NCBI RefSeq assembly: GCF_000368785.1 | Contig: NZ_KB849688.1 | Location: 252,943-316,942 of the forward strand | DNA length: 64,000 nt | Reading direction: 5' to 3' | DNA from: Acinetobacter towneri DSM 14962 = CIP 107472 | GTDB lineage: Bacteria; Pseudomonadota; Gammaproteobacteria; Pseudomonadales; Moraxellaceae | Part shown: positions 36,880-46,004 of the stretch, piece after piece | Numbering within the stretch: the stretch's first letter is position 1 | Layout: each line of letters opens with the position of its first letter | Made by a program: the position numbers and the translations under genes | Notes under the pieces: model-generated | Told to the model about the DNA's origin: nothing | The model's database searches: none | Seen by the model: the letters and a program-made list of their open reading frames with translations, nothing else

Positions 36880-37752
36880 TTAAAAAGCCCAAACCAATTT
36901 CAAAGTCGAAGAGTGTCCTTCAGGACGATGTTCCACTTCGGTTTCTTTCAAAAACTTTGCTTCCAAAGACCAATTATCACGTTTGTATTGAATCGCGGGA
37001 CCAAAAGATAGAGCCTGTCCTTTATTGCCAATACTGACACCATTCACTTCATCATCTGTGGTTTGTTTAAATACATAACCTTCGAGTGCCAATTTGACTT
37101 GATCATTCAATTGATAACCGATTGCATAATCTCCAGCGAAATAATCCCCCGACTGATAATTTGTGTCGTCATTTTCACTGTTGAAGCTATAAGACATTTT
37201 GGTGGAAAACTCCCAACCTTGCGGCTGCAAATAAGAATACGCAAAGATAGGACGAATGGTGTTGTAGTTCTTACCTAAGTTGGCAACTACAGGACGTTGT
37301 GGATTGGCATCTTCATAATCGCCTGTTGCGAGCACACCTTCTAAAGCAGCTACACTGTGATGATTGCCTTTATGCCAACCCAACATGCTGCCAATAATCA
37401 AATCGCCCAAACCACTGTTAGAGTCTGACATGCCCATCACATTTAAACGCAAATCGACCAAAGGCTGTGCAGCATATAAACCCAACTGACCGCCTGCAAT
37501 GTGTTGGGGGGTCATCCATACCAAACGTGGAATATAGACATTCACATCGGCATGGAAATTGTCTGGGCCGTCTTTAAACTCACTGGCATGATAGTTCTGA
37601 TAGTAGTTGAGTAAGTATACCCCAGCTGGTGGTAAAGCCCCTGCTGCAATGCCTTCTGCGCCTAATCCAAATGTATCTAAACCGTTTTCTGTTGCATTGA
37701 CGTGTGTCGCCATGACACCCAAAAGCATGAGTGCCCAAATTTTGTTATTCAT
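36880..37752 (-). CDS. Outer-membrane channel-like protein, MetA-pathway-of-phenol-degradation family
   Basis: A 290-residue secreted protein: signal peptide (MNNKIWALMLLGVMATHVNA) followed by the family start ENGLDTFGLGAEGIAAGALPP. Alternating hydrophobic and aromatic strands follow, ending in the outer-membrane C-terminal aromatic (LKLVWAF). These proteins form beta-barrels in aromatic degradation clusters and are thought to aid uptake of hydrophobic substrate. It follows catA by 155 bases and precedes the operon terminator, so it probably belongs to the phenol/catechol transcript. The barrel and export are inferred from sequence pattern; the transport role from its family and context. Confidence 0.88.
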   Translation of the reverse strand: MNNKIWALMLLGVMATHVNATENGLDTFGLGAEGIAAGALPPAGVYLLNYYQNYHASEFKDGPDNFHADVNVYIPRLVWMTPQHIAGGQLGLYAAQPLVDLRLNVMGMSDSNSGLGDLIIGSMLGWHKGNHHSVAALEGVLATGDYEDANPQRPVVANLGKNYNTIRPIFAYSYLQPQGWEFSTKMSYSFNSENDDTNYQSGDYFAGDYAIGYQLNDQVKLALEGYVFKQTTDDEVNGVSIGNKGQALSFGPAIQYKRDNWSLEAKFLKETEVEHRPEGHSSTLKLVWAF

Positions 37753-37907
37753 AGAACATCCTATTCAATAGAAATTTTGATGAAGTCTGCCTGCTGCGCC
37801 TGAATCATTCATGCGCGAACAGCCGACTTTTAAGGGCAGCATCAACAAAGAACTTGCTGATGCTGTATTGGCGAACGTGTTAAAACTTTGTGTTTTAAGG
37901 TGTGGGA

Positions 37908-38828
37908 TTAAGCACTTGCACGACGACGTTCAACTTCAGTCGATGGTGCATTTGCAGTGTCTTTGACTAATTCAAAGTTAAAGGTGATGTGCTTAAATGG
38001 TTTGTCTAAACCACGGCGCTGAATTTCTGCAGCATCGGTCACATCTACCGCTGTTGCAACCAGACCTTCACGGGTCGCAAATGCGAAGTCATCCCACAGG
38101 TATTGATCACCTTCAATGTTAAATTGCGTAGTGAGTTTGCGGTAACCTGGTGCAGAAATGAAGTAATGCACGTGAGATGGACGGTTGCCATGACGACCTA
38201 GTTTGTTTAATAAAGCTTGAGTCGTGCCGTCTGGTGGGCAGCCATAACCGACTGGCATGGTCGTTTGCGCCACATATTTACCATTGGCATCACTGAAAAT
38301 AGTACGGCGTAAGTTAAAGTCAGACTGAGATTTATCAAAGAATGAATAGTTACCTAAACCGTTGGCATGCCAAACTTCGACTTTGGCATTTTCAATGATA
38401 TTGCCATTGGTGTCAGTGACTGTACCTTCAATAATTAACGTATCTAAATGGTCTGATTCTGAACCATCATCCATACGCGCAAAACCGACTGATTCAGGCG
38501 CACCTGCAACATAAAGTGGCCCTTCAATGGTACGTGGTGTACCGCCTGTTACGCCTGCTTTGGCATCGGCTTCATCGGCACGTAAATCTAGATAATGTTC
38601 TAAACCTAAACCTGCTGCAAGTAAACCAAGTTCATTGGCTTTGCCTGCATCGGTAATATATTCCAGACCTTTCCACACTTCTGAAGGCTGAATGTCTAAA
38701 TCTTCAATGGCTTGAAATAAATCTGCCACTAAACGCACCACTATTTGCTGCACACGCTGATCGACAGGGCGTGTAGCGGTGTCTACGTTCATTTCCTTCA
38801 CTAAAGTATCAATTTGTTGACGGTCCAT
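37908..38828 (-). CDS. catA: Catechol 1,2-dioxygenase
   Basis: CatA opens catechol by intradiol cleavage to cis,cis-muconate with a non-heme Fe(III). Iron ligands appear as Tyr in GPLYVAGAP (near 165), Tyr in NGKYVAQTTMPVGYG (near 200), and two His in RPSHVHYFISAPGY (near 225). Length 306 is usual. GGAG lies just before the ATG. It follows mphP by 200 bases, downstream of the phenol hydroxylase genes, so the catechol formed from phenol is cleaved by the product of the same cluster. Confidence 0.97.
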   Translation of the reverse strand: MDRQQIDTLVKEMNVDTATRPVDQRVQQIVVRLVADLFQAIEDLDIQPSEVWKGLEYITDAGKANELGLLAAGLGLEHYLDLRADEADAKAGVTGGTPRTIEGPLYVAGAPESVGFARMDDGSESDHLDTLIIEGTVTDTNGNIIENAKVEVWHANGLGNYSFFDKSQSDFNLRRTIFSDANGKYVAQTTMPVGYGCPPDGTTQALLNKLGRHGNRPSHVHYFISAPGYRKLTTQFNIEGDQYLWDDFAFATREGLVATAVDVTDAAEIQRRGLDKPFKHITFNFELVKDTANAPSTEVERRRASA

Positions 38829-39028
38829 GTAACTCTCCTTGGCTATTTTGGCTTTGCTGGTTGTCGCATTGATATTTTGGCTTTTGACACTGCCTTACTG
38901 TGTTGATGATGGTGTCAGTGCTGAGCTAAATGCCTCAACACTGACCGACTTCCTTGGAAACTTTTTATCTATTGCAATTCGATAGGCTCAGTACAATATT
39001 GCAGCACCTATCCACTTTTAAATATGTG

Positions 39029-40090
39029 TTAAATATGTTTAAACAATGCTGAACGTGACTGACCACTTGCACCATCGGCAGCACTCAAGAAGCGTTCAGT
39101 GTGAATATCACGTTCAAACAAACGGCTTTGCATTAAGGTCGAAATTGCTGCATCAATCATGACTGGTGGGCCGCATAAATAGGCTTTGTGTCCACCGCAA
39201 CGCTGCTCAAAATAATCGGCAACCGCTTCATGCACATAGCCTGTAAATCCTGTCCAATGGTCTTCTGCTTTAGGTGCATTTAATGCAGGAATGTAGCGGA
39301 AGTTTGGATAGTCTTTGACTAACTGCTCAAACAGTTCTCGGTTATATAATTCCGCAACATCACGCGCACCTTGGAATAGGTAAATGGTGCGGGTATCACC
39401 CGACTCTAGTAAGTCTAAAATCATAGATTGCGGGCTAGATAAACCTGAACCACCTGCAATAAAAATCGCATCCTGATCATCCGATTTACGTACAAAGAAT
39501 TGTCCGTATGGCCCTGAAATTTCCAGTGCGTCGCCTGCCGCAAGCTGCTCATGCACATAGGTCGTAGCACTGCCGCCCACAACATGACGAATATGCAATT
39601 CAATAATGCCTAGTTCGCTTGGTGCATTGGCAATTGAGAAGGCACGAGTGCCTTCAATACCCGGGAATTGCACGTTAATGTATTGCCCTGCCTGAAACTC
39701 CATCGGGCGGTCTAACTGCAAGCGCACACCTTTAATGGTTGGAGATAAGTCCTTTACCTCAAGGACTTTGGCCTGATAATCCTGAACCAAATATCCCAAG
39801 AAATCTGGGTCTTCATCAACATCGGCTTCAATGGTCATGTCTGATTCAGGCTTACAGCAGCACGCCAACACTTTGTGTTCTTCACGTTCCAAATCCATCA
39901 GCGCGAAAGGTGACGCTTCGCCGACATCATAATAACCATCGGTGACTTGGACTTTACAAGTGCCGCAAGTGCCATGCCCACAAGCAAATGGCAACCACAC
40001 GCCTTGACGTAACGCGGCATCTAAAATGGTTTGATCTTCTTCAACCTCAATGGTTGTGCCAATTGGCTCAATTGTGACTTGATAGCTCAT
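39029..40090 (-). CDS. mphP: Phenol hydroxylase reductase component P5
   Basis: This reductase passes electrons from NADH via FAD and a [2Fe-2S] cluster to the oxygenase. A plant-type ferredoxin domain with cluster motif CGHGTCGTCKVQV is at residues 37-49 and a further Cys near 78 (LACCCKP). The FAD domain motif RAFSIANAP and the NAD domain with GGSGLSSPQSM follow. Length 353 matches DmpP/MphP. AGGAGGT sits before the ATG. Last gene of mphKLMNOP. Confidence 0.97.
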   Translation of the reverse strand: MSYQVTIEPIGTTIEVEEDQTILDAALRQGVWLPFACGHGTCGTCKVQVTDGYYDVGEASPFALMDLEREEHKVLACCCKPESDMTIEADVDEDPDFLGYLVQDYQAKVLEVKDLSPTIKGVRLQLDRPMEFQAGQYINVQFPGIEGTRAFSIANAPSELGIIELHIRHVVGGSATTYVHEQLAAGDALEISGPYGQFFVRKSDDQDAIFIAGGSGLSSPQSMILDLLESGDTRTIYLFQGARDVAELYNRELFEQLVKDYPNFRYIPALNAPKAEDHWTGFTGYVHEAVADYFEQRCGGHKAYLCGPPVMIDAAISTLMQSRLFERDIHTERFLSAADGASGQSRSALFKHI

Positions 40091-40158
40091 CTGCGACCTC
40101 CTGTCTTGTACTTACTGACTGTGCTTTGCTGTCTTTATTTTGTTGTGATCTTACTGTT

Positions 40159-40527
40159 TTAAACGTGTGCGCCCTTGTACCCATTCAGTCCTGTGGTCAC
40201 AAAACGCAGTAGTGATTTTTGATCGAAGCCAATTTCTGCCAAGGTCTGTTCAGGGCGTGGCTGAATTACCTGTTTGTTTAAAGTAAATTGCACTTCATCC
40301 CATTTAATGTTTTCAAAGTCAGGATGTTGATGGAAACCCGCCTGCATTTGCTGATCCAAAAATTCCTGAAAGGTTTGCTGCGGCGAAACCAACATGGCGT
40401 GTGCAGAACAATATAAAGTGTGATGATCCCAACCCACATACACCAAAATGTTGTCGCCATAGTGTTTTTGTAGGTCGCGTGGTTCAAAGTCGTAATCTGG
40501 GCGAATAGCGCGTACTGACATGGTCAT
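40159..40527 (-). CDS. mphO: Phenol hydroxylase component P4
   Basis: P4 is the gamma subunit of the phenol hydroxylase oxygenase. The 122-residue protein begins SVRAIRPDYDFEPRDLQKHYGD and matches DmpO in length. It has no cofactor motif. Position between the P3 and P5 genes is conserved in all such clusters and supports the call strongly. GGAGAATGACC precedes the ATG. Confidence 0.95.
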   Translation of the reverse strand: MTMSVRAIRPDYDFEPRDLQKHYGDNILVYVGWDHHTLYCSAHAMLVSPQQTFQEFLDQQMQAGFHQHPDFENIKWDEVQFTLNKQVIQPRPEQTLAEIGFDQKSLLRFVTTGLNGYKGAHV

Positions 40528-40638
40528 TCTCCGTATTGGGGTGGTTTGAGCCGCAAATGACTCAAACCGAAATCCTTTTAAATTTGAATCTTGAAATAAC
40601 TTAAATTTTAGATATTTACTTTAGATAGTGAATGAGCG

Positions 40639-42165
40639 TTAAGCCGCATCACCTTTCCATTTTTTCCAGCGTTGCTGGTCTGGTGAACCTTCAATATCCA
40701 AGTTATCTGCACCGACATTGAAGCGATAATATTCGCGCAGCATGTTTTCCAAATCTAAGCCACCACAGTTGCCTTGTAGAATTTGGTTCACTGGCAACCA
40801 TGCCTGCACATATTTTTCAGGTTCACGTTCAAAAATATCGTGACAACCATCTGAACAGGTGTGGTAACGCTCGCCTTTATAAACAGACTCACGATACGTA
40901 AACATGGTCGGATCGCCATCCATTTCGGTGAAAGTCATTGGCACTTGGCAAATTTGGCACAATTGCGGTAAGCCTGCGCTGTAGAAACGCTTGCCTTCTG
41001 CTTCCATCTTGCGTGCTAACTCCCACTTTGGACGGTAGTATTTGTCAAAGGTGTCTGGATATTTTTCAGATAACCAATCCATTTCCTGATCGGTTGGAAT
41101 CCAAGTATGGAAACCTGCTGCATGACCGAAGTTATAGAAAATCCACCACGCTTGATGCGACACGTGTTCTTTTTCTTTGGTAATTACTTCTGAATATTTC
41201 GGCATACGAATACCGTAACGGCTCAAGTCTTTAAATAACGCACCGCCCGCTTCTTCAAAGTAGGTTTCCCACGCTTCTTTCCACGACATCACTTTGTTTG
41301 GCAGCATGTAGTCCATCATCATGCCAACTATAGATAACAGACGAGTCCCACGCCAGAACCACTTATCAATCCATTCCTGTACGATTGGCACGTTATCTTC
41401 GTGTTGTTCTAACAAGAATTTCACGATTTCTAGACCTAAAGTCATGTGACGTGCTTCATCGGACTGTGCACTAAAACCAAAGGTGACCGTTGCCATATCG
41501 CCATTGTGTGCTGCACCTGACATGAACGGTACGAACAACAAGTTGGTCAATACATATTCAAAGGCAAAGCTAATGGCTAACAAGAACTCAAACGGCCCTG
41601 CTGAACGCGCATCTTCAAAGAAAGATTTTGGTACAGACAAGTACCAAACGCGGTCATGCATGTGCGACCAATCCTGAAAACCATCAAAGAATTTGTTGTA
41701 ATGGCTCATGGCATGAATTTGCGTCTGCACGTGACGTAATTCATCAATCGACTGCATTTGTGATGCGATACGTGCACCTACACCACTGAACTGACGCCCT
41801 ACATGTGCATAACCTTGGAATGCCTGATATTCAAGCGGAGTTACCGCAGTTAAAAACAGTTTGATGGCATTCAAATAACGCTCATTGGTCACGTTCATTT
41901 GACCGTTGTTTTGTGCAAAAGCATCAAAAATGGCGTAAAGTTTTTTCTCTTTTTCTGCCTGATACTTCCAGTAAGCATCCATGGTTAAACGGAATGGATC
42001 TTCCCATTTAGACCAGTCTGTAATTTTAATGCCTTCAAATTCTTCGTATGGAAAGGCTTCTTTGCGGTCTGCATAAGAAAAGTCCCAATCCAAGTCACGA
42101 GTAAGTGCGCGATAACGGTCTTTGGCATTCAGTTTTTTTGCTGGGGTTTTAACTTGTGAATTCAT
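40639..42165 (-). CDS. mphN: Phenol hydroxylase alpha (oxygenase) subunit P3
   Basis: P3 carries the diiron center that hydroxylates phenol to catechol using oxygen. The second carboxylate-bridge motif is seen in SDEARHMTLG (Glu and His) and the first lies in EYQAFQGYAHVGRQ. A cysteine-rich C-terminal region (QLCQICQVP, TCSDGCHDIFEREP) is typical of the bacterial multicomponent monooxygenase alpha subunit. The ATG at 42165 is chosen because AAGGA lies eight bases upstream; longer in-frame starts have poorer context. About 508 residues result. The protein is well conserved with DmpN/MphN. Confidence 0.97.
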   Translation of the reverse strand: MNSQVKTPAKKLNAKDRYRALTRDLDWDFSYADRKEAFPYEEFEGIKITDWSKWEDPFRLTMDAYWKYQAEKEKKLYAIFDAFAQNNGQMNVTNERYLNAIKLFLTAVTPLEYQAFQGYAHVGRQFSGVGARIASQMQSIDELRHVQTQIHAMSHYNKFFDGFQDWSHMHDRVWYLSVPKSFFEDARSAGPFEFLLAISFAFEYVLTNLLFVPFMSGAAHNGDMATVTFGFSAQSDEARHMTLGLEIVKFLLEQHEDNVPIVQEWIDKWFWRGTRLLSIVGMMMDYMLPNKVMSWKEAWETYFEEAGGALFKDLSRYGIRMPKYSEVITKEKEHVSHQAWWIFYNFGHAAGFHTWIPTDQEMDWLSEKYPDTFDKYYRPKWELARKMEAEGKRFYSAGLPQLCQICQVPMTFTEMDGDPTMFTYRESVYKGERYHTCSDGCHDIFEREPEKYVQAWLPVNQILQGNCGGLDLENMLREYYRFNVGADNLDIEGSPDQQRWKKWKGDAA

Positions 42166-42257
42166 GCTCATCATCCTTAAATTTTTTAGCGGCAATCTAT
42201 GCAGCAATATGTTCTGGCGGCACTGTACTCAAATTGGCTCAGTGCACATCCTTATTC

Positions 42258-42524
42258 CTAGTTCCAGTGCAAACGGAAACTGTCATCATCTTCTTCGACG
42301 TTGCCGCCCAACGTAATCATGTTGAGTTGTAAAGACTGAATATCCCAATCTTGTCCAAGTTTTTCAGATACCGTTTCTGCTTTAACAATCAGACCTGTTT
42401 CGCTTTCTACCCGAATCATGGCTGGCAGATATTGAATCGTGGCATCTGGGTTGTCTTCTTCAATCGCTTCAATGATGTAGCGCGACGTGTCATTGTCCTG
42501 TAATGCGAGATAAACCTTAGACAT
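42258..42524 (-). CDS. mphM: Phenol hydroxylase activator component P2
   Basis: P2 is a small, cofactor-free protein that binds the oxygenase and is needed for turnover (DmpM type). The 88-residue protein starts SKVYLALQDNDTSRYIIEAI, and family hallmark PAMIRVESETGLIVKAE follows. Located between P1 and P3 genes as always. GGAG precedes the ATG. Confidence 0.95.
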   Translation of the reverse strand: MSKVYLALQDNDTSRYIIEAIEEDNPDATIQYLPAMIRVESETGLIVKAETVSEKLGQDWDIQSLQLNMITLGGNVEEDDDSFRLHWN

Positions 42525-42535
42525 GCTGCTTCTCC

Positions 42536-43540
42536 TTAAGCCTGCAAAATTTGTTCGAGTTCGATGCCAATTTTTTTACTGCGTTCCAGCAGTTTTTGTT
42601 CTGCAATGTCGACTGCATCTGCAGACAACGCCTCAGCTGCCCACGCTGCAAATGCCGCTTTCACTTCAGGTAAATATTCGGCTAACCACTGGCTCAACAA
42701 TTGTTTGTTATGTGCAGATTCTGCAGCTGCGGTTTTAAATACGCTGTCTGACCATTTGCGTAAATCTGCCATGGCTTCCTGCATAAATTCCATCAGCATC
42801 GCCAAGTCACGTGCTTGATGCTGTGCCAGCCATTGATCAAATTGGGTGTAAACCAATTCGCTCATAAAGCTGTCAATCACCAAGTTTTGTAATAAAAACA
42901 GTTTGAAATAGTCCTGCTCGATCAAACTGGTTTCACACAACTTGCGCAGTCCTTGCCATGCTTCATCCTGCATCCATGCTTGTTTGGCTGGAATTAAAGA
43001 TTCGCCCGTGTTGCCATCGAGTGCCAAACCAACCCGTGAGATGTACTGCGCCATCCCTAAACGATCCATCGCAGCATAAATACAGGCTTGGGTCAGCACC
43101 GTGCCATAACCATAAGCACTGCCCGACATCATGTGTAAATTGGCAGTCTGTTCGATATGACGAAACGGCAAAAACAAGGCAATCACTTTGGCTTTGACAT
43201 CTTCAGAAATATGCTCTGCCAACTGACGCTTTTCAAAAAAGCTAAAGTTACTTTCGGCAATGTCCTGCAAACGCGCACGATGCTGCACATAAGTTCCGTA
43301 ATAAAACTGACGCGGGTCTTTAAATGCATACCAATCCTGCATTTCAATTGCAGTATGGGTTTTATCATTTAAGGTTTTTTCAGGTTTCCACAGCGGACGA
43401 TAGTGAAAGTTGGTTTCCGCCTGAATATCAAAACTGACTTCCTGATAACGGGTGGCTGGCTTGTTGCCAAAACGGCGCTCAATATAGGCATAGTTTTGAC
43501 GAATTGGCTCAATACCCGCTGTTTTAATTTCTAAAGTCAT
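42536..43540 (-). CDS. mphL: Phenol hydroxylase beta subunit P1
   Basis: P1 is the beta subunit of the oxygenase complex, structurally related to the alpha chain but without the iron center. The 334-residue protein has DmpL-like sequence at the start (TAGIEPIRQNYAYIERRFGNK). Conserved aromatic helices follow (DWYAFKDPRQFYYGTYVQHR). It follows the P0 gene by about 20 bases, with AAGGAG before its ATG. Confidence 0.95.
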   Translation of the reverse strand: MTLEIKTAGIEPIRQNYAYIERRFGNKPATRYQEVSFDIQAETNFHYRPLWKPEKTLNDKTHTAIEMQDWYAFKDPRQFYYGTYVQHRARLQDIAESNFSFFEKRQLAEHISEDVKAKVIALFLPFRHIEQTANLHMMSGSAYGYGTVLTQACIYAAMDRLGMAQYISRVGLALDGNTGESLIPAKQAWMQDEAWQGLRKLCETSLIEQDYFKLFLLQNLVIDSFMSELVYTQFDQWLAQHQARDLAMLMEFMQEAMADLRKWSDSVFKTAAAESAHNKQLLSQWLAEYLPEVKAAFAAWAAEALSADAVDIAEQKLLERSKKIGIELEQILQA

Positions 43541-43559
43541 CGCTTATCTCCTTAAGCAT

Positions 43560-43853
43560 TCAGTGTTGATCTTCATGATCAATGTTGTATCGCTGTGCAC
43601 CGACTAAAGTGTCGTGTTCAATGCCGTAACGCCATTTGTCTTCTTCAGCATCATTCACGGCTTGCTGTTGTTCGCTCATTTCCACCACTTGATTGGTTGC
43701 GCAGAACTCGCGGAATGCTTGCTGCGGTAACACCAACTCCACATATAAAGTGGGATCGTGAATGGCAAAGTCGAACTCGACAAATGCGGCATTAATATCG
43801 CCCGTTACCCGAATATATTTGGTTAAGGGCAATGCGCCTGTTGCATCCTTCAT
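43560..43853 (-). CDS. mphK: Phenol hydroxylase accessory component P0
   Basis: P0 is a small protein found first in phenol hydroxylase operons; DmpK is required for growth on phenol and aids assembly of the oxygenase. The 97-residue protein starts MKDATGALPLTKYIRVTGD and contains the typical KYIRVTG...FVEFDFA region. The gene opens the operon, 77 bases downstream of the -24/-12 promoter. AGGAG precedes the ATG. Confidence 0.93.
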   Translation of the reverse strand: MKDATGALPLTKYIRVTGDINAAFVEFDFAIHDPTLYVELVLPQQAFREFCATNQVVEMSEQQQAVNDAEEDKWRYGIEHDTLVGAQRYNIDHEDQH

Positions 43854-43929
43854 ATTGTTCTCCTACAAGATCTGATTCATTCAGAACTTGCTTCAGTTGC
43901 TTCATGCATCTGTTGCTTACTTTTACTAT

Positions 43930-43946
43930 TACAACAAGCGTGCCAA
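43930..43946 (-). promoter_or_regulatory. -24/-12 (sigma-54) promoter of the phenol operon
   Basis: On the minus strand the sequence is TTGGCACG-CTTG-TTGTA. The -24 GG is present and ten bases separate it from the -12 position, the required spacing, but the -12 doublet reads GT instead of the usual GC. The spacing to mphK (77 bases from the right end of the -12) fits a phenol-regulated start. MopR-type sigma-54 activator genes next door make this the expected promoter. Confidence 0.82.
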
Positions 43947-44006
43947 CTTTATAAAAACATTGAAAAACAGCAACTTAAAAAATCTGAGTGTTTTTATAAG
44001 AATTTG

Positions 44007-44025
44007 GATTTCATGATTTGATGAA
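44007..44025. promoter_or_regulatory. MopR upstream activating site 1 (proximal)
   Basis: GATTTCATGATTTGATGAA, repeated exactly 41 bases away. Its core TTCAT-GATTTG-ATGAA is an inverted repeat, the form expected for an XylR/DmpR-class site. The centre is about 70 bases upstream of the -24 element. Confidence 0.72.
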
Positions 44026-44047
44026 TTTTGATGTTTAAAAAATTTAA

Positions 44048-44066
44048 GATTTCATGATTTGATGAA
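44048..44066. promoter_or_regulatory. MopR upstream activating site 2 (distal)
   Basis: Second copy of the same 19 bases; here the inverted repeat extends to TTTCAT-GATTTG-ATGAAA. The 41-base centre-to-centre distance is close to four helical turns, putting both sites on the same face of the DNA. Confidence 0.72.
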
Positions 44067-44270
44067 ATACAGCCCGTACAGATACAAAAATTTACCCTTG
44101 GGCTTTATGCAATTCGCTTAAGATAAAGACGGAATAAAAACAACAAAAACATATAGATACAACTAAATACTTTTAAGGTTTGGCATGATGCTGTTTAGGT
44201 ATTATTGAATTTTCACGAATTTGCATAAGATGGCTAAACAGCCTCGAATTTAATGGATTAAACACGGCGC

Positions 44271-45944
44271 ATGGTACGAGTAAAATACGACAGCAGCGGC
44301 AAATATGCAGGTCATCCTCAGGAAATTCACGACCTGCTTTCCAAACTACATTTTGACACTGAGCGTGGACAAATCTGGTTTGATGAATATCGCATGTTGC
44401 TGATGCATACCAGCATCATGGGCTATTTGCGTAAAGACCTTGCCAATATGATTGGAATGGAACGCACCAAACGCTTTTTTATTCGTTTGGGCTATCAGGC
44501 AGGTCTGAAAGATGCAGAAGTCACTACTAAAATGCGCCCAGGTTTAAATGAAGAACAGGCTTTTATGGCAGGGCCGCAAATGCACGGTATTCGTGGCATG
44601 GTGCAAGTTTCTGCCAATCAATTGATTTTAAATCAAAAGAAAAAACAGTTTTATGCAGACTTAAACTGGCATAACTCTTTTGAAGCCGATGTGCATGTTG
44701 AGCAATTTGGACTGAGTCACGAACCTTCCTGCTGGATGCTGCTGGGCTATGCTTGCGGTTACAGCAGTTTTGCCACAGGCATGACCATTATTTATCAGGA
44801 AGTGGAATGTAAAGCCTGCGGGCGTGAGCATTGCCGTATTATTGGTAAACAACTCAGTGAATGGGAAAATGCCGATGAGCTGATTCAGTTCATGTCGCCT
44901 GAACCGATGGAACAGGAACTCATTGCACTGCAAGCCGAATTGTATGAACTGAAAAAGTCGATTTATGCCACCAGTAAAAATGACTACAGCATGTTCAGCT
45001 CAGTCGGACAATCGGCGGCTTATCAGCGGGTGTGTGACTTACTCAAAAAAGCCGCAGGTGCCAAAGTTTCCATTTTGCTGCAAGGTGAAACAGGGGTCGG
45101 GAAAGAAGCCTTTGCCCGTGGTGTGCATGAACTGAGTCAGCGTAAAGAACATGCTTTTGTTGCGGTCAACTGTGCGGCAATTCCGCCTGAACTGATTGAA
45201 TCTGAACTGTTTGGTGTTGAAAAAGGTGCATTTACAGGTGCACATCAATCACGCTTAGGTAAATTTGAACGCGCCCATGGCGGTACTATTTTTTTAGATG
45301 AAGTGATTGAACTTTCGCCACGCGCTCAAGCGGCTTTGCTGCGTGTGCTACAAGAAGGTGAAGTGGAACGCGTTGGAGATTCGCAAACCCGTCATATTGA
45401 TGTTCGCGTGATTGCTGCAACCAATGAAGATTTAGAACAAGCGGTTAAAGCAGGTCGTTTCCGTGCCGATTTATATTACCGTTTAAACATTTTTCCTGTG
45501 CAGATTCCTCCGCTGCGTGAACGCCGTGAAGATTTACCATTATTGGTTGCACATTTCTTAAAACGCTTTGAAAAAATGTATGACAAACAAATTCAAGGCG
45601 TCAGTGAAAAAGCCACTAACTTTATGCAAAGCTATGCGTGGCCTGGCAATATTCGTGAACTGGAAAACCTGCTCGAACGTGCGGTACTACTGACGGAAGA
45701 TCAACAACTGATTAAACTGAATGCCCTGTTTCCGCAAATGCACAGCGACCATACTGTAGATGAGCAAGACAGCGTAGATTTAGACACGCTTTTAACCGAA
45801 GGTTTTGATTTAGAACAGCATGAGCAACAACTGATTATCACCGCGATGCAAAAAGCCAAACACAATGTATCTGAAGCGGCACGCTTATTGGGAATTTCCC
45901 GCGCTGCACTGGATTATCGTTTAAAAAAATACGCCATGCGCTAG
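44271..45944 (+). CDS. mopR: Phenol-responsive sigma-54 activator MopR
   Basis: MopR senses phenol and activates the phenol hydroxylase promoter with sigma-54. Domains in order: an N-terminal sensor (XylR_N and V4R, residues 1-200), a linker, an AAA+ domain with Walker A GETGVGKE (about 270) and the sigma-54 contact loop GAFTGA (about 325), and a C-terminal Fis-type helix-turn-helix (NVSEAARLLGISRAALDYR). Residues matching known MopR pocket and zinc sites are present one position lower: His105 and Trp133 (phenol), and Cys154, Glu177, Cys180 and Cys188 (zinc). It is divergent from the operon it controls. Length 557 is close to the family's 560. Confidence 0.96.
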   Translation: MVRVKYDSSGKYAGHPQEIHDLLSKLHFDTERGQIWFDEYRMLLMHTSIMGYLRKDLANMIGMERTKRFFIRLGYQAGLKDAEVTTKMRPGLNEEQAFMAGPQMHGIRGMVQVSANQLILNQKKKQFYADLNWHNSFEADVHVEQFGLSHEPSCWMLLGYACGYSSFATGMTIIYQEVECKACGREHCRIIGKQLSEWENADELIQFMSPEPMEQELIALQAELYELKKSIYATSKNDYSMFSSVGQSAAYQRVCDLLKKAAGAKVSILLQGETGVGKEAFARGVHELSQRKEHAFVAVNCAAIPPELIESELFGVEKGAFTGAHQSRLGKFERAHGGTIFLDEVIELSPRAQAALLRVLQEGEVERVGDSQTRHIDVRVIAATNEDLEQAVKAGRFRADLYYRLNIFPVQIPPLRERREDLPLLVAHFLKRFEKMYDKQIQGVSEKATNFMQSYAWPGNIRELENLLERAVLLTEDQQLIKLNALFPQMHSDHTVDEQDSVDLDTLLTEGFDLEQHEQQLIITAMQKAKHNVSEAARLLGISRAALDYRLKKYAMR

Positions 45945-45956
45945 AAATTCCGCAAT

Positions 45957-45986
45957 AAAAAAGCCCTGTTTTTCAACAAGGCTTTT
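45957..45986. terminator. Terminator between mopR and the DsrE-like gene
   Basis: AAGCCCTGTT and AACAAGGCTT form a 10-bp stem with one mismatch around TTTC, with A and T tracts on both sides, so it may serve both convergent genes. Confidence 0.85.
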
Positions 45987-46004
45987 GCATTTCAAGCAGC
46001 CGAA

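Larger units (their letters stand above)
43854..44270. other. Divergent regulatory region of mphK and mopR
   Basis: These 417 bases hold the sigma-54 type promoter of mphK (43930-43946) and two 19-bp repeats (44007-44025, 44048-44066). The stretch to mopR is A/T rich and should contain a conventional promoter for mopR, which I could not place with confidence. Confidence 0.7.
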
